From: Tianweitania populi
GTDB taxonomy: Bacteria > Pseudomonadota > Alphaproteobacteria > Rhizobiales > Rhizobiaceae
Length of the DNA: 64,000 nt
Assembly: GCF_014652875.1 (NCBI RefSeq)
Contig: NZ_BMZQ01000005.1
Coordinates: 124,001-188,000 of the forward strand
Direction of reading: 5' to 3'
The position numbers and the translations under genes were made by a program. The notes beneath the pieces were generated by a model, which was not told the origin of the DNA, searched no databases, and saw nothing but the letters and a program-made list of their open reading frames with translations. Below are positions 1 through 8,543 of this stretch, in pieces. The stretch's first letter is position 1, and every line of letters begins with the position of its first letter.

Positions 1-2135
1 CCGTAGCGCTGGTTGTGCTGGTCGTGATCGTCTTCCTGCAGACCTGGCGCGCTTCGATCATTCCGCTGCTGGCCGTTCCGATCTCGATCATCGGCACCTT
101 TGCCGTGATGTATATGTTCGGCTTCTCGGTCAACGCGCTGACTTTGTTCGGCCTCGTGCTTGCAATCGGTATTGTGGTCGACGACGCGATCGTTGTGGTC
201 GAGAATGTCGAGCGCAATATCGAAAATGGTCTGGCGCCGCGTGAAGCGACCTATCGCGCGATGAAGGAAGTGTCGGGCCCGATCATCGCCATCGCGCTGG
301 TTCTGGTGGCGGTGTTCGTGCCGCTCGCATTCATCTCCGGCCTGTCGGGACAGTTCTATCGGCAGTTCGCGCTGACGATTGCAATCTCCACCGTGATCTC
401 GGCGATCAATTCGCTAACGCTTTCGCCCGCGCTCGCGGCTTTGCTCCTGAAGGGACATCATGCCCCGAAGGATCGTGTGACGCGCGCGATGGACTTTGTG
501 TTCGGCTGGTTCTTCCGTGGTTTCAACCGCGTCTTTGGCGCGGCGTCGAACGGCTACAGCCGCACGGTCGGCGGGTTGTTGTCGCGCAAAAGCCTCGTGA
601 TGATCATCTATCTGGCGCTGGTCGGGTTGACCTACAGCATGTTCAACGCCGTGCCGGGGGGCTTCGTGCCGAGCCAGGACAAGCAGTATCTCGTGGGCTT
701 TGCTCAGCTGCCGGATGGCGCAACGCTCGACCGGACCGAAAGTGTCGTCAAGCAGATGAGCGACATCGCCCTGAAGCAGCCGGGCGTCAAGCACACGATC
801 GCGTTTCCGGGCCTCAACATCAACGGTTTCACCAATGGCTCGAACGCCGGCGTGGTGTTCGCCGTGCTGGATGACTTCAAGGATCGCCAGACTCCCGAAC
901 TGTCCGGTGACGGCATCGCGATGGCTTTGAACGGTCAATTCTCGGGCATCAAGGACGCGTTCATCGCGATCTTCTCACCGCCCCCCGTCAACGGTCTTGG
1001 TACCACCGGCGGCTTCAAACTGCAGATCGAGGACCGCTCTGGCTTCGGCTACCAGACGCTCGACGAGGCCACCAAGGCGGTGATCGGCAAGGCTTACCAG
1101 ACACCGGAACTCGCCGGCATCTTCTCAAGCTACCAGATCAACGTGCCGCAGCTTTATGCCGATCTCGATCGCGCCAAGGCCGAGCAACTCGGCGTCTCGG
1201 TGACGGATGTGTTCGAAACGCTGCAGATTTATCTGGGATCGCTTTACGTCAACGACTTCAACGCGTTTGGCCGCACTTACAGCGTGCGCGTCCAGGCGGA
1301 TGCCGCCTTCCGCGCCAAGGCGGATGACATAGGCAACCTGAAGGTCCGGTCGCAGTCCGGCCAGATGATTCCACTTTCGGCACTGCTGAAGGTCGATGAA
1401 ACCGCAGGGCCGGAGCGCACTACGCGCTACAACGGCTTCCTTTCGGCCGACATCAACGGTGCTCCGGCACCTGGCTTTTCTTCCGGACAGGCGCAGGCTG
1501 CGATGGAGAAGATTCTCGACGAGACGCTGCCGTCCGGCGTGGACTACGAATGGACGGATCTGACCTATCAGCAGATCCTCGCCGGCAATTCGAGCATCAT
1601 CGTGTTCCCGCTGGCTCTGCTCCTGGTCTATCTCGTGCTTGCCGCACAGTATGAAAGCCTGACCCTGCCGCTGGCGATCATCATGATCGTGCCGATGGGC
1701 GTGCTGGCGGCGTTGACAGGTGTGTGGCTCACGGGTGGCGACAACAACATCTTTACGCAGATCGGTCTGGTGGTGTTGGTGGGCTTGTCGGCGAAGAACG
1801 CGATCCTGATCGTGGAGTTCGCGCGAGAGCTGGAGTTCGAAGGAAGAAAACCGCTGGAAGCTGCGATCGAAGCCAGCCGCTTGCGCTTGCGCCCGATCCT
1901 GATGACCTCGATGGCCTTCATTATGGGCGTGGTGCCGCTCGTCACATCGACAGGCGCTGGTGCGGAGATGCGCTCGGCCATGGGTGTCGCGGTGTTCGCC
2001 GGCATGATCGGCGTGACCTTCTTCGGCATCTTCATGACGCCGGTGTTCTACATGCTGGCCCGTCTGTTGACCGGCGCAAAGCCGCTGCGCCAGCATGATC
2101 CGGAACCGGAGCCTCTGCTCGTGCCTGCGGAGTAG
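1..2135 (+). CDS. RND-family multidrug efflux permease (AcrB/MexB type), 5'-truncated
   Basis: Inner-membrane proton-driven pump of a tripartite efflux system. The open frame enters from the left edge (first whole codon at base 3), so only about the last 710 of the usual ~1,040 residues are visible. The fragment opens in TM3/TM4 and carries the paired aspartates of the proton relay (VVDDAIVVVENVER, near base 180). It then contains the second periplasmic pore/docking half and the TM10 lysine (LSAKNAILIVEFA, near base 1790). A hydrophobic block (LALLLVYLVLAAQYESL) marks the second membrane domain. The adaptor gene presumably lies upstream, outside the window; no outer-membrane channel gene follows. 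Substrates cannot be told from sequence. Confidence 0.95.
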   Translation, partial: VALVVLVVIVFLQTWRASIIPLLAVPISIIGTFAVMYMFGFSVNALTLFGLVLAIGIVVDDAIVVVENVERNIENGLAPREATYRAMKEVSGPIIAIALVLVAVFVPLAFISGLSGQFYRQFALTIAISTVISAINSLTLSPALAALLLKGHHAPKDRVTRAMDFVFGWFFRGFNRVFGAASNGYSRTVGGLLSRKSLVMIIYLALVGLTYSMFNAVPGGFVPSQDKQYLVGFAQLPDGATLDRTESVVKQMSDIALKQPGVKHTIAFPGLNINGFTNGSNAGVVFAVLDDFKDRQTPELSGDGIAMALNGQFSGIKDAFIAIFSPPPVNGLGTTGGFKLQIEDRSGFGYQTLDEATKAVIGKAYQTPELAGIFSSYQINVPQLYADLDRAKAEQLGVSVTDVFETLQIYLGSLYVNDFNAFGRTYSVRVQADAAFRAKADDIGNLKVRSQSGQMIPLSALLKVDETAGPERTTRYNGFLSADINGAPAPGFSSGQAQAAMEKILDETLPSGVDYEWTDLTYQQILAGNSSIIVFPLALLLVYLVLAAQYESLTLPLAIIMIVPMGVLAALTGVWLTGGDNNIFTQIGLVVLVGLSAKNAILIVEFARELEFEGRKPLEAAIEASRLRLRPILMTSMAFIMGVVPLVTSTGAGAEMRSAMGVAVFAGMIGVTFFGIFMTPVFYMLARLLTGAKPLRQHDPEPEPLLVPAE

Positions 2136-2157
2136 CCAGCGTCCACTCGAGCCGCGC

Positions 2158-2949
2158 TCATCCTTGTTCGGCAAGACCGGCAAGGGTGAGTGCGTTGCTT
2201 GTGGCGGCACCTGAGGCGGTGTTGTCGAAGATGCACCAGGTTTCGGCACCCACAGTCGTTGCCTCGACCAAGGTATTGAACCAGCGCGCCAGCGTGGGGT
2301 CATCGTAGGAAGAGCGATAGATGACCGGCGAACCATGCAGCCGGGAATAGCGCAATCCTGACCAGCCGCCGGGTTCATCGGCTTGTGCAACCGGAGCCGG
2401 ATCAGCGGCAACGCGTGCGATCCGGTGGTCGACCAAGAGATCAGTCGCGGCTGGCGTGAACCAGCTGACGTGGCGCGGCTCACAGGCGATTGGGCATTGA
2501 ACTGCGGCTGATAGTCTGTCGAAAAGCGTGTTCGCAGCCGCGCTGTCGAATGCGTGCTTTGGAGGGAACTGGACGAGCAGCACGCCGAGTTTCTCGCCCA
2601 GGCCACCCACCTCCTCGGAGAAGCGGGCGATCAGTGCTTCCTGATCTTCGTTTGAGGCCGCATGCGAGATCGATTTTGGCAGTTTAACCGAGAAGCGAAA
2701 ATCCTCAGGCACACTAGCGGCCCAGCGCTCGTAGGTCGCTCGACGATGAGGCCGATAAAAGGATGAGTTGATCTCAACGGCACTGAAACGCGCCGCATAG
2801 CGTTGCAGGTGGGTGCCCTCAGATGGGAACTGGTCTGAAACGCCGCTCGGCACCGACCATCCGGCCGTACCGATCCGCAGGGGAGCGGATGACTGGCCTG
2901 CAACTTCGCCGGTCGGCAAGCTGGGTGGAGCGGCGGCTTCTTCGATCAA
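2158..2949 (-). CDS. DUF72 (YecE-like) TIM-barrel protein
   Basis: A 263-residue protein with the DUF72 hallmarks: RIGTAGW near residue 25, an FSAVEINSSFYRPH segment near residue 57, and RFSVKLPKSISH near residue 87. The family is widespread and of uncertain biochemical function; some members sit near Fe-S or DNA-repair genes. It is convergent with the RND gene and separated by only 22 bp. The downstream minus-strand gene is the unknown 2971-3600 protein, which ends 21 bp upstream, so the two may be co-transcribed. I infer a cytoplasmic protein because there is no signal peptide. Confidence 0.85.
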   Translation of the reverse strand: MIEEAAAPPSLPTGEVAGQSSAPLRIGTAGWSVPSGVSDQFPSEGTHLQRYAARFSAVEINSSFYRPHRRATYERWAASVPEDFRFSVKLPKSISHAASNEDQEALIARFSEEVGGLGEKLGVLLVQFPPKHAFDSAAANTLFDRLSAAVQCPIACEPRHVSWFTPAATDLLVDHRIARVAADPAPVAQADEPGGWSGLRYSRLHGSPVIYRSSYDDPTLARWFNTLVEATTVGAETWCIFDNTASGAATSNALTLAGLAEQG

Positions 2950-2970
2950 TGCTCTTTCCCGATAGCTGCC

Positions 2971-3600
2971 TCAGCGCAGCAGCCCGTCCAGATCAAACGC
3001 ATCCCAGCCTCTCAGCGGCAAATCGAGTGCATCACCTCTTTGTGCATCCGGCGCGAGTTGGTTGGTCTTTCCCGCGCGCGTTCGTGCTGCTTTTCCCGCC
3101 GCGCGACGACGGTTTTCGGCAGCAGCTTGCGCGTCATCCTCACGCCAGAGGGAAGGGAGGTCGCGATCAAGCACGTCTTCGATGTGGCGGGGATCGAAGA
3201 CGTGGAAGGTGACGGCCTTCGCCCGCCCACGAAGCTTGACAGTTCGCGTGCCTGCGCTCTTCAAACGGCCATCCTTGAGCCAGCGGTGACGCTCGGCCTG
3301 AGAGATCGTCAGGATATCTTCGACCTCACGCGGAATGACGGGTAGGGCTTCAATCCCATCGAGCGTCTTCGACACGAGAGCCGATAAGGCTTCGAACGCA
3401 GTGTCTTCACCTTCCGCCATGCGCAAGGCGAGAGCGCCAGACTCGACATCGAGAGACTTTCTCGCCGGGAACGGCATGCGCGCTCTCACCTCAAGCAAAA
3501 TGCCTTTCGCACGAACGGAAGATCCAAGCGTCGCTGCGGGTGTGAGGGTCCATTCCTGCACCAGCTTCAGAGGCGCAGTTGTTTTCGGTTTTGATGCCAT
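2971..3600 (-). CDS. hypothetical protein with helix-turn-helix-like segment
   Basis: I do not recognise this 209-residue protein. The start is placed at the MASKPKTT methionine; an in-frame start 36 bp further upstream only adds an unlikely leader. The centre (ILTISQAERHRWLKDGRL, then TRTVKLRGRAKAVTFHVFDP) resembles an excisionase/MerR-type DNA-binding helix-turn-helix followed by a wing. The C-terminal quarter is rich in Arg and Ala (ENRRRAAGKAARTRAGK) and looks like a flexible basic linker. There is no membrane segment or signal peptide. It probably forms a transcription unit with the DUF72 gene. DNA binding is only an inference from the HTH-like pattern. Confidence 0.6.
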   Translation of the reverse strand: MASKPKTTAPLKLVQEWTLTPAATLGSSVRAKGILLEVRARMPFPARKSLDVESGALALRMAEGEDTAFEALSALVSKTLDGIEALPVIPREVEDILTISQAERHRWLKDGRLKSAGTRTVKLRGRAKAVTFHVFDPRHIEDVLDRDLPSLWREDDAQAAAENRRRAAGKAARTRAGKTNQLAPDAQRGDALDLPLRGWDAFDLDGLLR

Positions 3601-3778
3601 AGAGGCTAAATAAGTCGGGGACCAGCAGAGTTCCAACTATGGTACGAACGGCAGCTAAGCCTTCAGCACGCGGGCACTTTTTTCCTGCTCATGGTGGCCA
3701 TAGCAAGCGGCTCTATCTTAGCCTGCACATCGTTGAAGTGGTTGCGGGATCAAATCTTCATCCACTTCGTTGGGCCGC

Positions 3779-5094
3779 ATGAGCTTCCCCTTCAACGTTT
3801 CGCCTGACCCTTACATCCTTCTCCTGATCGGTGCCGGCTTCCTGATCGCCTTGGTAGCTTGGCTACCATTGGTGCTCCGGAGGCTACCGCTTTCCTTGCC
3901 TATTGTCTGCATCGGCTTGGGCGCGCTGATCTTTGCGATCCCCGGCGTCTCGTTTGATCCGCTTCCCGTCAATTATCCGGAGTTCACGGAGCGGTTTTCC
4001 GAGTTCGTGGTCATCATCGCCTTAATGGGCGCGGGGTTGAAGATCGACCGGATCTTCGGTTTCCGTGACTGGTCCGTCGCGTGGCGGCTGATCGGCATCA
4101 CCATGCCGCTTTGTATCGGAGCGATCACCCTGATCGCGGGATGGTGGGTCGGCTTATCGTGGACAATCGCGCTCCTGATCGGAGCAGCGCTTGCCCCTAC
4201 CGATCCGGTGCTGGCGGCTGATGTCCAAGTCGGGCCACCGAAGTCGGGTGAAGAAGACGAGGTTCGCTTCGGCCTGACCTCAGAAGCAGGACTGAACGAC
4301 GGCTTCGCCTTTCCCTTTGTTCATCTGGCATCGCGCTAGCCCTGGCGGCATCGAGCGGCGAGCCGTGGTTCACGAAGTGGCTCACTTACAATGTGTTGTG
4401 GGAGATTGGGGCCGGCGTCGTGGCCGGATATGCCATTGGCAAGGCCTTCGGCTGGCTCACCTTTCATGTGCCGGCCGAGTCCAAGCTGGCGAAAACCGGT
4501 GATGGCCTGATCGCGCTTTCGGCGACCTTCGTTTCCTACGGGCTGACTGAGTTGATCCATTGCTACGGCTTCCTTGCCGTGTTCGTCACCGCTTTGACCT
4601 TCCGCCATTCCCATCGCGATCATGAATTTCAGCTCGATATGCACCAGCTAACCGAGCAGATCGAGCGCATCGCGATGATGGTGCTGCTGCTGCTGTTCGG
4701 TGGCGCGTTGACCAGCGGATTGCTCGCGCCGCTTACCTGGATCGACGTGGTTGCGGTTCTCGCCATCCTTTTGGTTGTGCGCCCGATTGCTGGGCTCATT
4801 GGCCTGCTTGGGCACCAAACCGACTGGACGGAACGGCTGACGCTGGCCTTCTTCGGCATTCGCGGCGTCGGCTCAGTGTACTACCTGGCTTACGGCCTCA
4901 ACCAGATGGAAGAGGTGGAAGGCGCTGAGCGTCTTTGGGCTTTTGTCGGCCTGGTGATCCTGGTGTCGATCCTCATGCATGGTTTGACGGTGACGCCGAT
5001 CATGCGCCTACTCGACAGGCATCATGGCAGAGACCCTGATGCCGACGAAGCGACGCCGCCGCCCGGGCTGCAAGGTCCGGCTTCGGCATTGTGA
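3779..5094 (+). pseudogene. Na+/H+ antiporter (CPA1/NhaP type), interrupted by one frameshift
   Basis: Two adjacent open frames together make one cation/proton antiporter of about 438 residues. The first frame (ATG at 3779) carries TM1-6 with the ion-binding motif APTDPVLA and the NDG pattern of CPA1 exchangers, then stops at 4339 after FVHLASR. The second frame picks up the homologous continuation directly (GIALALAASSGEPW), including the FFGIRGVGSVYYLAYG motif. Restoring one missing base near 4328-4331 joins them as FVHL-(A/G)-IALALAAS. The downstream half therefore has no sensible start of its own. This is either a true inactivating 1-bp deletion or a sequencing error; nothing else in either half is degraded. 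Confidence 0.8.
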
Positions 5095-5164
5095 TTTAGA
5101 GGGTCGAGCAGAAGACGGAGGTCTGGAGCTCAGATGACTTTGCAAAGGCGGTGGCGGCTGCTAT

Positions 5165-5179
5165 GTTCACGGAGTGTTC
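5165..5179 (+). promoter_or_regulatory. LexA (SOS) box upstream of dinB
   Basis: GTTC-ACGGAGT-GTTC is an exact match to the alphaproteobacterial LexA consensus GTTC-N7-GTTC. It ends 33 bp before the ATG at 5213, the right place to repress the DNA polymerase IV gene. It also overlaps a possible GTG start at 5174, which argues against that upstream start. Confidence 0.85.
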
Positions 5180-5212
5180 CAGGTAGATCGCGCGACGAAT
5201 ACGACCATTTCG

Positions 5213-6343
5213 ATGATGCACAATCGATCGATCCTGACCGAAAAGGCGGCTGACAACACGAGCGTGGAAGAGCCGCGCATCCGCAAGATCATCCATGTCG
5301 ACATGGATGCATTTTACGCGTCAGTCGAGCAGCGCGATAATCCCGAACTCAGAGGCAAACCTGTAGCGGTCGGGGGCTCTGCAGCGCGTGGCGTCGTGGC
5401 TGCGGCGAGCTACGAGGCGCGTGTGTTCGGGGTCCGCTCGGCACTCCCCTCGGTAACGGCCAGACGCCTTTGCCCAGACCTCATCTTCGTCAAGCCACGG
5501 TTCGAAGTCTATCGCTCCGTGTCAAACCAGATCCGCGAGATCTTTGCGGAGCATACCGACCTGATCGAACCGCTTTCACTGGATGAAGCCTATCTCGATG
5601 TGACCGAGAACAAGAACGGCATCGGTGTTGCCACCGAGATCGCGGCCTTGATCCGCGCCCGCATCAAGGAGGTGACAGGGCTGAACGCGTCGGCTGGCAT
5701 CTCCTATTGCAAGTTCTTGGCGAAAACGGCGAGCGATCTGAATAAGCCCAACGGGCAGGCCGTCATCACACCGCGTTTGGGACCGGACTTCGTGGCATCG
5801 CTGGCGATCAAGAAGTTCCATGGGATCGGTCCTGCTACGGCTGCCAAGATGCAGCGGCTAGGCATCGAAACCGGGGCTGATCTGCGTGAAAGATCGCTCG
5901 TCTTCCTCCAGCAAAATTTCGGCAAATCTGGACATTGGTACTACCGCATTGCGCGCGGCATCGACGAACGCGCGGTGCAGCCGGACAGGCAGCGAAAGTC
6001 AATCGGTGCGGAAGACACTTTCGCTTCCGACATCTTCGACCTCGACCTTGCGCGGCAGGAACTCGTTCCGCTCGCCGACAAAGTCTGGAAGCACTCCCTG
6101 ACCAAGCAGTTGCGGGGTCGAACGGTGACGTTGAAGGTGAAATATGCAGACTTCCAGCAGATCACCCGCAGCCGCACCTTGCCGGACTGTGTCGCCGGGT
6201 TGAACGACATGACGGATGTCGCGGGATCGATGCTGGCAGCCTTGTTTCCCGTCAGCAAGGGCATCCGTCTGCTCGGCGTTACCCTGTCGTCCCTGGAAGG
6301 CGTCGACGGTGAGGGCGGGCAGCAGCAACTGGCTCTGTTCTAG
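5213..6343 (+). CDS. dinB: DNA polymerase IV (Y-family translesion polymerase)
   Basis: 376 residues from the ATG at 5213. Catalytic acidic residues are visible in HVDMDAFYASVEQ (D30) and SLDEAYLDV (D124, E125), with Y35 as the likely steric gate. SAGISYCKFLAKTASDLNKPNG follows, then the thumb and little-finger domains. The last residues, QQLALF, are a textbook beta-clamp binding motif. A longer start (GTG 5174) lies inside the LexA box and is disfavoured; a second ATG follows at 5216. The gene should be induced by DNA damage. It is tail-to-tail with the photolyase gene and shares the four bases CTAG with it. Confidence 0.95.
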   Translation: MMHNRSILTEKAADNTSVEEPRIRKIIHVDMDAFYASVEQRDNPELRGKPVAVGGSAARGVVAAASYEARVFGVRSALPSVTARRLCPDLIFVKPRFEVYRSVSNQIREIFAEHTDLIEPLSLDEAYLDVTENKNGIGVATEIAALIRARIKEVTGLNASAGISYCKFLAKTASDLNKPNGQAVITPRLGPDFVASLAIKKFHGIGPATAAKMQRLGIETGADLRERSLVFLQQNFGKSGHWYYRIARGIDERAVQPDRQRKSIGAEDTFASDIFDLDLARQELVPLADKVWKHSLTKQLRGRTVTLKVKYADFQQITRSRTLPDCVAGLNDMTDVAGSMLAALFPVSKGIRLLGVTLSSLEGVDGEGGQQQLALF

Positions 6344-8031
6344 AGCAGCCGCGGCTCCTCCTCTTCCTGTACTGGTTGAGAGCTCCCGTCTTCCAACGCA
6401 CAAAGCCGCTCGACATCCTGTTGATAGGCGTTCAGGTTGATCTTACGCAGCGAGTTCTCGTTTTGGTATCGCACCGTGCCAAAGATCGGGCGCTTGACCC
6501 AGGGTCGGTCATGAAGGCCGTAAATCCAGGCGACATTGGTGAAGGAGTTGGGGTCGCGGCCGTCGAGAAAGAAGCGGTTGTTGAGCCGCAAGGTTCGGTC
6601 AAACCCGTCCTCAGGTGTTCTTGACCATTCCAGGATCTTCTTGCCCCAATACATGCGCAGGTGATTGTGCATGTAGCCGGTTTCCCGCATCTCCTTCATG
6701 GCGCTGTTCCAGCCATCATCATGCGTTTCGCCCCTGGCGAGCTGATCGTCGGTGTACAGATGCGGACGCGCGTCTCCAGCTCGTTCCGCCAGGGTTTGGC
6801 GCGCCCATTCCGGCACCGCATCCTCGTAGGAGTCATATCTAGCGGTATAGAAGACGTGGTTCATCGCGAGTTCGCGCCGAACAACCACTTCTTCCACAAA
6901 GGCCGCCTTATCCTCCCTGCTGGCATTGGCCGCCCGGGCCGCAAGCACGATCTCGACAGGTGAAATCTGGCCGAAATGGAGGTAGGGGCTCATATGCGAA
7001 GCAGCGCCTGCTTCCGGCTTACCGCGGTTGTCTCCATAGTGCTCGAAGGGACCTGATAGAAAGGCTTTAAGCCGCCGCCGCGCCTCGGTTTCGCCGCCCT
7101 TGAAGCGCTTTACGGGACCAACAGATCGATCCAGCGTCATTGAAGCCAAAACGGCGTCAGGATCTGAAATGTCGATCTCGCTTGTCAGCCCGAGCTCTTG
7201 GGCAGGATGTTTCACCTTGCGCGAACGTAAGGGGCTAAGGAAGTCTTCGAGTTCGTTTGCGATCTTAGGGCGCAACGTCCGCGCGCCAAATTCGTGACGC
7301 GGCGATGCGACCTCCACGGGTACGGCGACATCACCTTCCACCTGCACGATGCTGGTGTGCACCTTCTTGCAGATATCCGCGTACCATTCTGTCTGGATAC
7401 CGAGATAACCCCGGTCGAGCACAAGAAGCGCCGCTTCCTCGGCGAGGTCGATCGCGATCCGTGCCGGCGAGCATTTGCGCATCACAAAGCCGATCTCGCG
7501 TTTGGCAAGACCCCGCGCAGCGTCGCTCAGTCCCTGCAGCAGGAAAGCATAATGGCGGGCATTGGCTTCCGGAAAGCCGTTGGCGCCATCGAGTAGGCCA
7601 AAGCATGCAACAACCGGAAGGCCCCTTTGGTTGGCTTCCTCGATAGCTAATTCCAGCGCCGGATTGTTATAGGCCCGGTTCGCCTGCTGGAGCAGGTAAA
7701 GAACATAGCGTCCCTTGGTGTCCGCCGGGGCTTCCTTGAGCATCCGTATGCGGCGCGGATCGATTGTCAATGCGTGATCCCTGGTGGATGAGGCGCCGGT
7801 ATCAGCGTGTCGCTCCTGTGCTGCCCGCGTGCGGCAGCGGTCGGAGCAGTAAAGAACGTCGTTCCAGTTGCGCGCCCAAGCCTTGCGCCAAACCATAGGC
7901 CTGCCGCACTGACGGCAAGGTTTCGACGGCAGGTCAGCTTTGGCGCGCATCTTCGGCATGGCAGGCAAGATATGCTGCGGTGTGACGCGGGCAAGCTTGC
8001 AGCCGGAAACTTGCTTGATGAATGCTGACAC
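6340..8031 (-). CDS. DUF2256-class II CPD photolyase fusion
   Basis: 563 residues. An N-terminal zinc-binding DUF2256-like module (CRQC at 39-42, YCSDRC at 61-66, with WRKAWARNW between) precedes a class II deoxyribodipyrimidine photolyase: the alpha/beta antenna domain (RYVLYLLQQANRAYNNPALE) and the FAD domain with class II signatures YMHNHLRMYWGKKILEWS and DGRDPNSFTNVAWIYG. It should repair UV cyclobutane pyrimidine dimers using light, in the cytoplasm. DUF2256 is more often a separate small protein next to cryptochrome/photolyase genes, so the fusion is notable. A shorter start at the second or third Met (residues 25-28) would retain both domains. It faces SOS-controlled dinB, making a two-gene UV-damage locus. 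Confidence 0.9.
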   Translation of the reverse strand: MSAFIKQVSGCKLARVTPQHILPAMPKMRAKADLPSKPCRQCGRPMVWRKAWARNWNDVLYCSDRCRTRAAQERHADTGASSTRDHALTIDPRRIRMLKEAPADTKGRYVLYLLQQANRAYNNPALELAIEEANQRGLPVVACFGLLDGANGFPEANARHYAFLLQGLSDAARGLAKREIGFVMRKCSPARIAIDLAEEAALLVLDRGYLGIQTEWYADICKKVHTSIVQVEGDVAVPVEVASPRHEFGARTLRPKIANELEDFLSPLRSRKVKHPAQELGLTSEIDISDPDAVLASMTLDRSVGPVKRFKGGETEARRRLKAFLSGPFEHYGDNRGKPEAGAASHMSPYLHFGQISPVEIVLAARAANASREDKAAFVEEVVVRRELAMNHVFYTARYDSYEDAVPEWARQTLAERAGDARPHLYTDDQLARGETHDDGWNSAMKEMRETGYMHNHLRMYWGKKILEWSRTPEDGFDRTLRLNNRFFLDGRDPNSFTNVAWIYGLHDRPWVKRPIFGTVRYQNENSLRKINLNAYQQDVERLCALEDGSSQPVQEEEEPRLL

Positions 8032-8191
8032 ATCTCAGTCGGATCGTGCCGCACGCCCAACCAAGTGCTCCTTATCGTTCTTGCTCGCCGGGAACATGAT
8101 CGCCGTATCCATAGTTCGGCAGAGACAAGAGTCAGACCCGACAACCGGACGCAGTTCCGTGTTGATGCGGCTGAGATGGGAGGAGACAATC

Positions 8192-8470
8192 ATGATCACC
8201 ACCGACGCCTTCTACATACCCGTGCCTCTGCCTACAGGACCAGATACTAAGCGTGATATCCGCACGCTCAGCGAAATGCATGAGTTCCTGAGCGGCTGGC
8301 CGTGCGTTCGTGTCAGTCCGAGCTACGAGGCGGCACGGCGGACATGCTCTGCTGCCCGCGCGGGACGCTTGTCAGTGGAGCAAGCAAGGCGAGCACTGCT
8401 GACCTTTGCGCAATCCGCGGAATATCTTGGCAGCAAGCACGCGGCTATGCCTCGCACTGGCCAGCAATAG
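8192..8470 (+). CDS. DUF982 domain protein
   Basis: 92 residues from an ATG preceded by GGGAGGAGA. It matches the DUF982 pattern typical of Rhizobium/Mesorhizobium genomes: a SEMHEFLSGWP block, then A-RTC-AARAGRLSVEQARRALLTFAQ. These small proteins are usually multicopy and of unknown function. The open frame extends upstream, but that extension lies in the promoter region opposite the photolyase start and has no better ribosome site. Divergent from the photolyase gene. Confidence 0.75.
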   Translation: MITTDAFYIPVPLPTGPDTKRDIRTLSEMHEFLSGWPCVRVSPSYEAARRTCSAARAGRLSVEQARRALLTFAQSAEYLGSKHAAMPRTGQQ

Positions 8471-8543
8471 ATCACTGCAGCGCAGATAGGTGCTGCGCGA
8501 GGGCTCGTGCTAAGACAATGAACGGTCTTAGCATGGAGCCGCC

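Noticed and set aside
1125-2606. Long open frame antisense to the RND and DUF72 genes, and similar long antisense frames at 11432-12649, 57025-58290 and 59344-60396
   Set aside because: They mirror the codon structure of GC-rich genes on the other strand; their translations are rich in Arg, His and Gln, with no domain pattern or ribosome site.
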